Assembly: GCA_003833135.1 (NCBI GenBank)
Contig: QZLH01000076.1
Coordinates: forward strand, 8,938 to 72,937
Reading direction: 5' to 3'
From: Oehlia diaphana
Lineage: Eukaryota; Glomeromycota; Glomeromycetes; Glomerales; Glomeraceae
DNA length: 64,000 nucleotides
Shown: in pieces, positions 1-10,895 of the stretch
How positions within the stretch are numbered: the stretch's first letter is position 1
Layout of the letters: each line of letters opens with the position of its first letter
Notes under the pieces: model-generated
Databases searched by the model: none
What the model saw: the letters and a program-made list of their open reading frames with translations, nothing else
What the model was told of the DNA's origin: nothing
Program-made: the position numbers and the translations under genes

Positions 1-112
1 AATACACTTATTTAATGATTTTCAAGTTCACTTTAATTTTAGTTTATAAAAAATTTATCAAATTATAATAATATTAAATCACGTGATTCTACCCCGCTTT
101 TAACGGGCCCCC
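1..112. mobile_element. right end of a miniature inverted-repeat element (GTCTAAAGC/CACGTG family)
   Basis: The first 112 bases align by eye with the right-hand part of the complete element at 8669-9081. Both carry a block starting ATACACTTATTT, then GATTTTCAAGTT, then an AT-rich stretch and a terminal segment with (A)ATCACRTGATT followed by a CGCTTTTAA-type end rich in C. The left end lies outside the window, so neither the terminal repeat pair nor the target duplication can be tested here. It is a diverged copy: the terminus reads ACGGGCCCCC instead of GACAACCCC. Confidence 0.6.
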
Positions 113-657
113 ATAAAAGGTTATTGGAACAGTTGCGGAAATGTCACATCTGATCTCACGTGATGTGACATTGCGGAATTTTTTCGGGTGTCACTGGGGT
201 AGTTTTATCTACTTCGTATTGTTATCAGCAATCAATTTATGGGCACAGTAGTCAGCGAACTTGAACATTTACAGTATTAGTAACTTAAGTACTTAACCGA
301 TCAATAGCACCCACATTAAAAAATACAAGTCCATTTTGGGCGATACTCAATTGTAGGAAATTGTGCTAATGCCTTTGCTGTATTGTTTGTAATGAGATAT
401 AATCTTATGCGCAAACCCAGCACAAATAGTACTGCGCATTTATTAATCGCTTGAAATTTTTCCAATGCATCACACCCCATACTATACACACATGATTAAA
501 ATTAATACGAGTAAAACTTAATTATTATATTAAATGCACAAAAGCAGTATAAAGTGGTACGATATTAAAATAATATTTCCTTTTTCGCAATACACAAATC
601 ACCCAACCTCCGTTTCTTGTCATGGAAGTGAAGGGGACAGAGTAAATTGTAAGTTAA

Positions 658-2979
658 TTAATTCGATTGTTTTCTATTTGCTGTGGGCGTCAAATCGGTA
701 TGCGTAATAAAGAGGCCTGCGTTTCCATTATCATCCGGTGTACGAGTACACGCATCTTGAATATAATCTTTCAGATCAGTCAAACTCTCCTCAAGTAACT
801 TCTAATAACAAAAAATTTCGCAAGATAAATGTGAGAAACTAATGGAATGTGATTGATTTAGAATGAAAACAAACCCTGAATTTTAGCAATGCCGGTACTG
901 ATCGTAACAATAATCCCACTTCAAACTCATTTGTTGGCAGTTTTGACCGTAAAACTTCACAGAAAACGTATAATCCACCAGAAGGTATTGACATCTCGTA
1001 CACTATTATCTCATTATCTGTACGAAGTTGGAGAATGTTAATCTCGTAAAATATATATCGTTTTCAGAATTGGAAGTACTTACAATAAACATGTAGGCCA
1101 TACAATTTTAATGAAGTCAAATTAATGCCCACACTACCGTACTTTCTTACGATCCTATTAAGGATCACCTTCAACATTTTGGCGATCTTTAATTTATCGT
1201 TAAAAAAATGGGTATGGTTGTGTTGATTTGGGGGACCACTAACTTCGCATATGGAAAACTCAAGGTCGGTCGGTTTCATAGACCAGATGATGTCTATTTT
1301 TCGGCCAGCACTACGATCTTCCTCATCGTTCTTTTCCAAATTGCGATCCTCTGATGAGGCGAACAGACACTTTTCACCACTAGACAAACACACGTTATAA
1401 AGAAGGATTAAGATCGTATCACGTGCTATTCAATACTCACAAAAAAATATTCATTTCCCGGTGCATTCCACGAAATAGACTACGCATTAGGGGTGCGAGG
1501 AAGATTTCCCGATATCCTAACTCAGATAAATTATATTCTGCGAGATCATTGTCTCGTTCAAATGATTCAACACTAAAGAAAAGAACTTGAATGGTAAGAT
1601 ATAAGTAGAAAATTACATTTGTCAAAATGGTTCTTACAGGATGTTCAAATAGTCCCATATAAATTTCGTATTATTGTTGAGTCGTGTTTTCATGTAGCTT
1701 TCATCTACAAGCTTACGAAAATCTTTCGTCTATATTGCAAGTCATATTAGTTAAGAGTATGAAGCAAAGCAACATGATATTTTGGCATTATAGAATTTGT
1801 ATCTAGCAATACCTTAATAAAGTTAACAATATATTTTTTCATGTCATCCGTATCGTCCATTTTTAACTGTTGGCAATGTTTTGATTGCCTTATTTCACGT
1901 ACTACATCAATGGGTAATGATCGTACGAAATCACTATTTGATCCTGGTGTGATGTCTACTATGTCATAGAATCCCAAACTAAAATTCCGGCATTTGAATC
2001 AGATGTTTAAACTTATGCATCTCAAACACAAGTATTTACAAAAATACTTACTCAGTACGCGGTCGAGCTTTCTTTTGTTTCCATTTAGTTAATGCATTAC
2101 ACAAATCAGTACCACACACAATCCATTTCTCTTCATCGTCCCGGATTGACTCCTTGGCATATAACTCTAGTTCTTCATCATTGACCATCCTATTTAAACA
2201 ATAACATGTGAGAATTAATGTTTTGTAGTTGCTAGTAAATAATCACGAATACCTTTCTTCATCATTTATCACTTTTGAAGACTCAGAGGAGTCAATTCGC
2301 GGTATTATCTGATGTGCCAACTCGTTATAAACGTTACTAGTTGGGTTTTCCTGTCCAGCAGAAAACGAATGTAGTTATTTCATGGAGACTAGTCAATAAA
2401 ATAACTAACTTACCTCCTTCCGAGCTTTTTTTGAAGCAGATGAAGAAGCTCCATCCTCATCTTCCTCTTCATAACCTCGTAACTCTTCTGGAGATTGTTT
2501 TCGTCGATTTGATGTGGAAGATGATACCGATGAAGTAGATGGCAACGAAGAAACTACAGTTGCATCAGACAGTTTTTTACCGTCAAGTTTTTCATCCAAC
2601 TTTTCATGAAATATGACATGCGCTTGACGTTTCCTTTTCTTTACTTTTCTCTATTATTCGATGTTGGTTTTGTAAGTGTCTACGTTAGTCTCTTAAGCTT
2701 AAATAAAAATTAGCATACATCAGCTTTCCGGTTATTTTTCTCATCCTCATAGTTCGTCCAATCGTCCTTATATTCGCCAGCCTCCCATTTCTTCTTTAGT
2801 TCTGATAAGTTTTCAGAATATGGGTCTTCTTGTAGAACATCATTTAACCGTAACTCATAATCGCGAATACCACTACTTTTACTGCGATAGTTGAATTTCA
2901 TAAAGAATTTTATCGGACGAGGATCACGGTTGTTTTTCAAAAAACATTTTTGCTCTTCGCGAACCTCGTGCGTTCTCAT
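658..2979 (-). CDS. accessory protein of a Glomeromycotina-type family, PD-(D/E)XK-like signature
   Basis: I read ten exons: 2979-2719, 2638-2414, 2350-2253, 2189-2052, 1978-1813, 1711-1638, 1572-1441, 1379-1084, 1017-875 and 801-658. Junctions are GT/AG, phases agree throughout, and they give an uninterrupted protein of about 558 residues. The N-terminal third is charged and basic, with a Ser-rich low-complexity stretch. The C-terminal half has GRKIDIIW followed about 10 residues later by EFSICEVSGPP, then a Lys-rich helix and a stretch including IPSGGLYVF. This D...ExS spacing resembles a PD-(D/E)XK nuclease core with Ser in place of Lys, but that is inference. I recall similar proteins as a large lineage-expanded family in Rhizophagus and assign no function. 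The start is uncertain: the frame is open a little upstream without ATG, so the first ATG (MRTHEV) was chosen. It lies beside transposon remains but is not itself broken. Confidence 0.65.
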
Positions 2980-4949
2980 TTTAGCCAAGAAATTTACACA
3001 AGTAACGCGTGTCGTAACGCGCTTTGTTATTTTTACATGATCTGATTTGTACCACAAATTAAATATAAATTAATTATCTGACTAAAAAATTTTTTTTTCG
3101 TTAAAAGCATAGCTAGTTTACTCGAGCAGAAAAAACTGAGCTTATTCGCTTGTATTCTGCGGATGTTTTCATATAATATGAAAAACACAACCCCTGCGCA
3201 AGCGTCTGCTAGGTATTAAGTTGAAGGTCGGGAAAAGACTGAGCTCATTCATCTGGATAGGCAGGGACGCTATTACCTTACATTGGGAGTCCTTTGCGAA
3301 TGACTGCGCTCGATCAGATGGATACGCTTCAACACTTGCTATGCTTTTTCTTATGCTTTTTCCTTTGCTATACTTTCAACTTCACAGGAGTATTTTTCAT
3401 TTACTACCTCTTTCAACAAAGTAACATTTGTCTCACTTTTTTCCAATCAAAATTATTTAGTGCTATTGTGAAACTTTATTAATTTTCAGAAGTATTAGCG
3501 AAGTTACAAAGTGGAGAATGGTAGAATAGCAAGAGAAATGTATGATGCTATCAAAGAGGGAGGGAGCACGCGGATCCTAGGCCATTTAATGCGAGTCCTA
3601 ACATCAAGTTATTTCTTTGCTTTCTCATGTTTATGAAAAATATCTATAGCTAATTTGTTTCTATCACTAACTACAAAATTCTTATCCTTATTTACTTACT
3701 ACACTAGATTTTGAAATAAATTATTCTATCCATATCTACGAAATTTTTGTCTATATCACTAACATCCACACAGACTATGTAAAAGATTAATCACAATAAA
3801 AGAACTTCCCAGAAATTAAGTAATTCAGATAGCAGAATTATTACTTCCACGTGAACCGATTGCATAACGTTAAATCATTTCATTTCGGAGAGCTTTAATA
3901 GAGACAGATGAAATGTTGCCAAATCATTACGGTAATATTATCAAGTCTTGTGCTCACATCGATAAATTTTTTTGCGCCCAGAGGCATATCCAGCATCACG
4001 TGAATTGATCTTTTTGATTTCTGCGGTAAGTTTATTATTATTTTTGCTGAGCTCCGCAGTGAAAGAAGAATTAACTTCATCAGAAAGACGTGCGGAAAGT
4101 TCTGATCAGAAAAGCCCCCCATAATTTTATATGCTAATGACGATAAGTAACCCATCAGTTACATAATGAACCCATCAACTGAGCTTAAATATTAATTGGC
4201 TTGATTTTTCAATCAGCAATTCTAGTGACATGTGTAGAAAGTTCATCAGAAATTTTTTGTTTGAGATTGATCACATGGCAGCGATCCCTATGATTAACAC
4301 TAGACCAATGAACAAAAAAACAGCAGTTAAGGTCATGACTCCTGAAGAGTTGAGCAATAACAAACTGGACATGATTAGGTATAGTAATTTTATTACAGTA
4401 AGAGATCTTATTGGTGGATCAAGTTTTTCTAGATATTAATGATTGATCTTTTTGATATGTAATTCTCTTGCATAAATGTGCCGGAGAAAAACTTTTATTT
4501 TATATTGTATATATGCTTACAACGTGTGAAAATGAGAATTTAACCCAATTTAAATAGATCAAATAAAAAATTACATTGTATTATTATGTGTATTTTTCAT
4601 AATTACATTTTTTCACTATAATGGCCTGGATCCCATCTAATACAATACATCTAATAATAACAAATGTCTCTTCCTAAATTTAACAAAATGACTTAAAAGT
4701 AAATCTGACAAATTATGATTTTATAACAACATAATATAATACTAATAAAGCAATGTCATATCTTAAAATTTTCCATTTATTTCTAAGATCTCTTATAGAA
4801 GATTGCATGTGGTGCATCTTTGTTTGAGTTTACACCTCTTATTTCAATTGTAATCACAAAAAAAGAATATAAAATAAATAGATTAAGGTTTATAGATAAT
4901 GAATTGCACATGTATAACTAATTCCTATTGGAATAGTTAGAGAAAGTTA
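2980..4949. other. intergenic, no convincing gene
   Basis: There are short open frames on both strands, but none has introns, a start context or a family signature I recognise. A plus-strand frame at 4230-4439 has a run reading PMINTRPMNKKTAV that faintly resembles text seen around retroelement integrases. It is too short and isolated to call. Confidence 0.5.
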
Positions 4950-4959
4950 ATTAAGAAGA

Positions 4960-5865
4960 TAAAGATGTAACACAATATTTTATGAGATTCAAATTTCAAA
5001 TATATATTAAAAGAAGCAGGAGGAGATGTTGCAGTAGCAGCAAACCAACAAAAAAGGATTTTTGTAAGAGGATTTAAACTAGAATTTATTAAACAAATAG
5101 TAGTAAAAAATCCAGCAGATTTAAATGCAGCATTTCAAATAGCAAAAATGAGGAAAGAGAATTGGAAGTATTGACAAACTGATTACAATTTAAGGAAATA
5201 AATAATACATAAAGGAACTAAGAACCTATTGTACAAACAAAAGTAGGAACAAAAGAAATAGAAAATTTGACAAGTAATTTTGAAAAATTAAAAATTGTAA
5301 AATTAGAGTGGAAAAATTGGAAGTTAAAAAATTTAACAAGTCAAAATATAAATAGCTGATTTAAAGAAATCAATTAGTATTAAAAAAGATACCAGTATGT
5401 TAATAAACTAGGGTATTATACAAATAAATATTTTGAAAGAAGAAGAAATACACAAATGAATAATAGAATAAATATAATGAATAAATATTATGCAAAATAT
5501 GATTATGAAGAGCTAGGATATAATTTAAAGGATTATGATAATGACTATAAAGAAGAAAAATTAAATTATTATGACTCTGATTACAAATTATATGCAAAGA
5601 AAAATACAGCAAAAGCAAGAAAACAGTTAAGAAAAACAGATCCAAAATCAGAATTTAAGAACACTGGTGAGAAAAAAAATTTTCAAGAAAAAATGAGAGA
5701 AATCAGAAATATGATGGATGATAGAGATGATGAAGAAGTAACAAGTAAATCAACAACATCAAAATATATTTCAAATTATAAAATAGATCAATAATATATG
5801 GTAATTCAATAGAATCAGAAAATTTTATGATCTAAGAACACTAAAAAGAAAAAATAGAAAATTAT
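4960..5865 (+). pseudogene. decayed retroelement gag-like fragment
   Basis: Around 5008-5175 one frame reads EAGGDVAVAANQQ, then RGFKLEFIKQ, then NPADLNAAFQIAK. This is the pattern of a Ty3-type Gag capsid C-terminus (arginine-glycine-phenylalanine motif, then asparagine-proline and a helix). It ends at stops near 5173. A second open stretch at 5456-5794 codes for 112 residues rich in Lys, Asp, Asn and Tyr, of the type found between Gag and the zinc knuckle. No protease, reverse transcriptase, RNase H, integrase or LTR pair can be seen nearby, so this is a relic. The retroelement assignment rests on recognition of short motifs only. Confidence 0.45.
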
Positions 5866-5868
5866 ATA

Positions 5869-5995
5869 AGCTATAGTGCAGAATCTCTATACTTAACTAT
5901 CTATATATAGTAACAATTAATTAATTATAAATTCCTAAAAAAAATTTTTTATATTAAAATAAAAAATTTAACTAATAATTTTTATAGATATAATG
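5869..5995 (+). repeat. interspersed repeat, copy A
   Basis: The block beginning TATAGTGCAGAATCTCTATA and continuing through AGTAACAATTAATTAATTAT recurs in reverse complement at about 24,690-24,815 with roughly 90% identity by eye. The shared start TATAGTGCAGA is a likely element terminus. Confidence 0.7.
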
Positions 5996-6179
5996 TGTGC
6001 CACCTATAAACCACAAAGTCTGAAATTTTAAATGTAGATTTTCATGTGACTTGATACTATTTTCACATGACTTCAGTAACAAAAAAATTGCGTGCGCATT
6101 TTTTAATTTTATTCAAATTTATTTAACTCATCTAATATATATTCAGGAATACAATGGTAGGATTTATATTTTTTGGCTA

Positions 6180-6187
6180 CATATTCT
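6180..6187. repeat. left 8-bp target-site duplication CATATTCT
   Basis: CATATTCT at 6180-6187 is repeated exactly at 7260-7267, immediately outside the terminal inverted repeats of the element at 6188-7259. Confidence 0.8.
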
Positions 6188-7259
6188 TAAAGCTTCACAT
6201 GAGTTGGCTTGAACTGAACTACAGTCTGGCTCAGCTCAGCTCGAAAAAAAAATTCTGGCCTGAGCCAAAATAAGCCGAGCCATAAAAATTTCAGCTCAAG
6301 CTAAAGTGAGCCAAGCTGAGCCATAAAAATTATAGTTTGAGCTAAGCCAGGTTTGAGCTTTATCTTCAGATAAATGTTTTGTAACATTTTTTATTAAAGC
6401 ATTGAAATAAACGTTGACAAACATTTTTTTCTAATATAATATTATGAAAAAAATGTTTTCGCAACGTTTTTTATTAAAGAATTGAAAAAAACGTTGTGAA
6501 ACATTTTTTTCTAATATAATATTATGAAAAAAACATTTTTGCAACGTTTTTTTATTAAAGAATTAAAAAAATGTTGTGGACCATTTTTTTTTGATATAAT
6601 ATAGTAAAAAAAACATTTTTGCAACATTTTTATTAAATTGAAAAAAACGTTGTGAAATGTTTTTTCTAATATAATATTATGAAAAAAATGTTTTCGCAAC
6701 ATTTTTTATCAAAGAATTGAAAAAAATGTTGTGAAATATTTTTTTAAAATAATATAGCGAAAAAAATGTTGCGAAACATTTTTTCTAAAATAATATAGTA
6801 AAAAAATGTTTTTGCAACGTTTTTTTACTAAAAAACTAAAAAATGTTGCGAAATGTTTTTTTCCAATATAATATAGTGGAAAAAACGTTTTTGCAGCATT
6901 TTTTTATTAAAGAATTAAAAAAAATGTTGCAAAATGTTTTTTTCCAATATAATATAGTGAAAAAAACATTTTCGCAACATATTTTTATTAAAGAATTAAA
7001 AAAAATGTGAAATGTTTTTTTAATATAATATTATACAAAAAATGTTTTCGTAACTTTTTTGTATAATAATTCAAGCCAGCTTGAGCTTTTTGAGCTGAGC
7101 CTATTACTGGCTTGACTTTTTGAGCTGAGTCTATTATCGGCTCAAGCTTTTTTTAAGCTGACTCACGAGCCACTGAACTAATTTAATTGTGGCTCAGCTC
7201 AGCTTAGATTGAAAAGCTCGAGCCAGCTTGTGAGCTAGCTCAGTTCATGCGGAACTTTA
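6188..7259. mobile_element. hAT-like non-autonomous element with 8-bp duplication, inside the transposase relic
   Basis: The left end reads TAAAGCTTCACATGAGTTGG; the reverse complement of the right end reads TAAAGTTCCGCATGAACTGA. Subterminal regions on both sides are dense in GAGCTGAGCC/GGCTCAGCTC words in opposite orientation. The 8-bp direct flank CATATTCT suits hAT-type transposition, although the TAAAG terminus is not the classical CAGRG. The body carries a tandem ladder of about 80-bp units (6370-7060) and no open frame of note. Removing the element plus one flank copy rejoins the C-terminal transposase frame with no frameshift, which fixes both boundaries to the base. Confidence 0.85.
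6370..7060. repeat. tandem array of about 80-bp hairpin-forming units
   Basis: Eight or nine diverged copies of a unit share one layout: an AATATAATAT spacer, GAAAAAAYGTTTTCGCAACG, a T-run, ATTAAAGAATTG, an A-run, then ACGTTGTGAAAC. The ATTAAAGAATTG core recurs near 6399, 6472, 6552, 6632, 6708, 6826, 6906 and 6986, a period close to 80 with one irregular step. CAACGTTTTTT and AAAAAACGTTG flank each core as inverted arms of about 11 bp, so every unit can fold into a hairpin. Confidence 0.8.
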
Positions 7260-7267
7260 CATATTCT
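7260..7267. repeat. right 8-bp target-site duplication CATATTCT
   Basis: This is the exact copy of 6180-6187, directly after the right terminal repeat CTTTA at 7255-7259. Confidence 0.8.
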
Positions 7268-8668
7268 GCCAACTTACCCATAATTCCATTTCTATATAAA
7301 TCCATATAACACCACATTTTTCTTGCAAATTTTTTTATCATTTTTGTATCAACAGATTCTAAAGCTGCAGGAACAATACGTTGCAAGCTTGACCATAAAT
7401 AATCACAATTCTCATGAGTATATCTTTTTGCTGCCCTCCAATATCATTCAATAAAGTTAAGTTCATAATAGAACTTTGGATAAAAAATGCATTTATGCCC
7501 AGCTTCTAATATTGCTTTCTCTAATGCACTTTTTTGTTTCATAAAATTAGGTTGTAATGAAATAATTCAGTATGCACAACAATTAATTCAGGTTGCATTA
7601 TCCACTTTATCTTACACAACTGACAATCAGCATTTAGATCATTTCTTCATAAGCCACATTCAATTAAAACTTGTTTCATTCCCTTATGCTCTTCATTTTT
7701 ATTTGTTTAATTTGAAAACTGTATCTCTCATTTTTGGTTACTTGCCACCAGGTTTTAAGTTCATTTTATTTGCTACAAAAGCATCAGGTTTAAATGCTGC
7801 ATGGTTTGAGCTATTATCAAATGCAAATAATCCAATACAATTGGGAAAAAGAGTTTCAAAAATGAGAATTGCTTTTGTTTTTATTTGATTAATTAGGTGT
7901 TCACTCCAATATCCTTTGTGATCTTTGCCTGGTTGGAGATATATGCATGCTTCTTCAGGTATAAAAGGATTTTCTTGATGCTGTTGTATATTTAATTTAA
8001 GTCATCCGCATTCCTCTAACAAAAATTCATTAACCATTATTAAACGTCCATTTCCTTTTTTACATAATAGCAATTCTCCTGATTTTACCCATACACCCTG
8101 TTTTCCATCATTAGAGTAAAAGATACATTCATCATGCATTACAAGGATTATCTCTTTATCATTAGATTCAAGTATTGGTGGTATTCATTTTATAGTTTCA
8201 CCTTCATATTTTGCCATATACTTCATATAATTATAGATTTCGTCTAAAAAGAATTTTTGATATTTAACAACATCAGGGCGTTCATGACTATCATAATAAA
8301 TACCTTATTATTTAAATAATAAGGTTATTTGTTTGTATAATAATGTGTTAATTAATCTTCTTACTTTGCTTTTATGATTGAAAGGTGTAATTAAGAACAT
8401 TTAACTATTATGCTGCAGATTTTATGCTAATAGTTTTTTTTTTTGTTATTCCAGAATTTGCAAGCAATTTTTTGCTCAACAAATTCTTTAAATTTCAATG
8501 AAATGGTTGTTCCACCTTGAGATCAAATTCATATATGACATTCTTCTACTATATCTTTATCATCTTTCAATCGTATTATTTTTTGATGTTTTTCTTGACA
8601 GCTTACTGGAAGACGATTATGCTGAAGCCAAAAATTTACCCATATTGAATTGATCTTACTTTATATGG

Positions 8669-9081
8669 GGAACGTCTAAAGCAGAGTCAAATCACGTGGC
8701 TTTAAAAAAAATTTATTTTCTAAATAAAATTTTTTGCAATATATATACGACCTTTTAAATATATATACTAAATGTATTTTGGCCTGCTCTGCAAGTTTAC
8801 TTAAAATGACAAAATGAGTTTTAAATGCCATTTTCGATTTATTTGACTTTTCATTTTTATCTATTCATTTTTAGATATGATCAGCAAAAAAAGCTTTTGC
8901 TAATATATAAAGTGAAAACCAGTATTCAAAATCTACTTTTTAACCTTAAGTAAATTCGTAGAGCAGGCTAAGATACACTTATTTTATGATTTTCAAGTTT
9001 ATGTTAAACTTGATTCATAAAAAAATTAGTTCACTTATATTATATCGAATCACATGATTTGACTCTGCTTTAGACAACCCC
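8669..9081. mobile_element. miniature inverted-repeat element (GTCTAAAGC/CACGTG family), inside the transposase relic
   Basis: The left end reads GGAACGTCTAAAGCAGAGTC and continues AAATCACGTG. The reverse complement of the right end reads GGGGTTGTCTAAAGCAGAGT and continues CAAATCATGTG. The flanks TTTATATGG (8660-8668) and TCTATATGG (9082-9090) match at 8 of 9 positions, suggesting a 9-bp target duplication as in Mutator-like elements. The 413-bp body has no coding frame. It separates the N-terminal and central parts of the minus-strand transposase relic, so it is younger than that gene. Confidence 0.8.
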
Positions 9082-9959
9082 TCTATATGGTGCACAATCA
9101 ATAAAAATCAACTATGATGCAGCTTCTTTACGAGCTTTCATCTTTCCTTTTTTATTTTCACTTAATCTTATCAAATACTCATATATTGCACGTTTTCTGT
9201 TATATTCAGCAGCTGTTAAAATCTTCTGCTTTTCTTTAAGATCAGTCTTTAAATTTTTGATTCTTTCACCCACATCAGGTTGATTTTGTTCTTCCTTATC
9301 CATATCATCAAGAATATCTTCAAAATCATCTGGTATTGGTTTATTACTTATAAAAGTTGATATTTTTATAGTTCCTTTTGCAGCTTTTGTAAAGGAGCCA
9401 CTTGGTCCATATTTATTAAAATATGTTGATTTTTTTATTTTTCCAGTAAGATATGGTCTGTGTTTTTTTTTTCAAGTAGATATTATCTGACTGGGTTAAC
9501 TCAAGAGGTTTATCTTCAAAAGCTTTTTTTTCATTTAATAAACTAAACTCTTCATCTCATCCACTGTCATTTTTATCACCCCATTCATCACCTAATTCAT
9601 CACATCCATCAGATAGCCTTGGTCATTTTGTAAACTTCTTATTATTGTCTCATATCTACTCTTTTCCTCTGATTTCTCTTAGATGGACAAGTCATTATTA
9701 TTACGTAAGGAAATTAATCAAAAAAATGTTATTTTCATATAAAATTCACATAACATTTATCCCGATCACCAGTCTGAAATTTTCCATTTTTCCATATAGA
9801 TCATATGATTTATTCTCAAACTTTCAGATTTAATAAAATTAAATTTTTATATAGTTAATTCTTAAAAAGTAAACTGATAGAAATGTTCAGCATATGCTAT
9901 TCTATTATTTTATCAGTTTAAATTTGTATTTTACTGCTTAATTCTTAATGTATAAAATT

Positions 9960-10200
9960 TTAAAATCACATGATATTTTTATAATTTATAGGTGATGCTC
10001 ATCATATGACCATTAACTTTAAAAAAATTTATTGGTTATTTTTTTCTAAATTAAATTTTGGCCAATTTTAGCTGTTTAAAAATCTGTAATTTAGATATGC
10101 TGATCAAATTTAGTCAAAATTGAGACTAGTTTAAATTTTTGTGTTACAGTTTTTTTCAGCCACATTTAATGTAATATTGATTATCATTATACTTTAGATT
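9960..10200 (+). repeat. interspersed repeat, partial copy
   Basis: The words ACTTTAAAAAAATTTATTGG, CTAAATTAAATTTTGG, CTGTAATTTAGATATGCTG and CAGCCACATTTAATGTAATATTGATT recur in order, reverse-complemented and diverged, at about 24,555-24,720. The copies overlap the family that includes 5869-5995. Confidence 0.6.
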
Positions 10201-10533
10201 ATCAAGAGACATGTCAAGAATAAAAATAGGTGGCAAATCTGAAACTACTATATCTTTATTTTAATATAAGTATCTCTAACGGATAAAGGGTAAAGGCAAG
10301 CATAGTATAAATCACACTAGTTAAAGAATTGACAAATCCTATGAATAGTTGATAATTTTTAAATTTTATTTTTGATGTTGTATTTTATATTATATTATTT
10401 TATTTACTTTGAAAGGTTAAAATCACCTGTTAAGAGAGAAATTGACCAATTGGAAAATTGCTGAATGAGAAATTAGAAAGGAAAAAGGGGATTAAATTTT
10501 AAATTTTGAAAGTACAATAAGTATATTAAAATA

Positions 10534-10785
10534 GAACCCAAACATTACTAAAAACAACTCAAATTCTATATAACTAAAATTTTAAAATGTGATATCTCAG
10601 TCAAAATGTTCGTCTCATTGAGATGAATCTAACAAGCCAAAAATCATTAAAATCCAATTACTAAATCCTGAAATAGCAAAATTTGAGTTTAAAATCTATA
10701 TATAACTTTATACATTTGGAACAGAAATTAATTCTAAAGTTTATACAAATTCAGATCTGAATTTTTTTAGTAATGTTTGGGGTCC
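10534..10785. mobile_element. 252-bp miniature inverted-repeat element with 10-bp flanks
   Basis: The left end is GAACCCAAACATTACTAAAA; the right end reverse-complemented is GGACCCCAAACATTACTAAA. Direct flanks TATTAAAATA are present at 10524-10533 and 10786-10795. The duplication is AT-rich, so its exact length (8 to 10) is uncertain, but the terminal pairing is clear. No coding frame. Confidence 0.8.
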
Positions 10786-10795
10786 TATTAAAATA

Positions 10796-10895
10796 TAGAA
10801 GATGAGATAAAATGTATGGAAAAAATAAATGAGATGAAATGAAATATATGGAAAAAATAAATGAGATAAAATGTATGAAAAATAAATAAATGAAA
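10796..10895 (+). repeat. short tandem repeat, about 30-bp unit
   Basis: Three imperfect copies of GAGATRAAATGTATGGAAAA followed by AATAAAT lie in tandem directly after the element at 10534-10785. Confidence 0.6.

Larger units (their letters stand above)
6109..9640 (-). pseudogene. decayed DDE (IS630/Tc1-mariner-like) transposase, interrupted by two later insertions
   Basis: Reading the minus strand and skipping the elements at 6188-7259 and 8669-9081, a long transposase-like frame is recognisable. Its N-terminal part (about 9,480-9,119) has a KSTYFNKYGPSG stretch and a charged helix. The middle part includes NRLPVSCQEKHQK and HERPDVVKYQKFFLDE (about 8,290). The catalytic core follows: Asp in VMHDE (about 8,130), Asp in FAFDNSSNH (about 7,810) and Glu in ELNFIE (about 7,460). 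That matches the DDE_3 pattern (HDE, DN..H, N.IE..W). It is broken by at least three TGA codons, several TAA codons and frameshifts between about 7,740 and 7,560. The frame ends at TAA 6109-6111. All three catalytic acidic residues survive although the gene is dead. Its own terminal repeats were not found. Confidence 0.75.

Noticed and set aside
3895..4155. 86-residue minus-strand frame
   Set aside because: No family signature, no splice context and no supporting neighbour; its length is not exceptional for chance here.
5400..5645. 81-residue minus-strand frame rich in Leu, Tyr and Phe
   Set aside because: It is antisense to the Lys/Asp-rich gag-like frame at 5456-5794; the hydrophobic composition follows from that.
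7487..7888. 133-residue plus-strand open frame
   Set aside because: It is the antisense of the transposase relic, whose minus-strand frame carries the DN..H and N.IE motifs.
7450..8200. UGA read as Trp (alternative code) in the transposase
   Set aside because: TAA stops and frameshifts are also present, and the expected residues fit Arg better; decay explains all of them.
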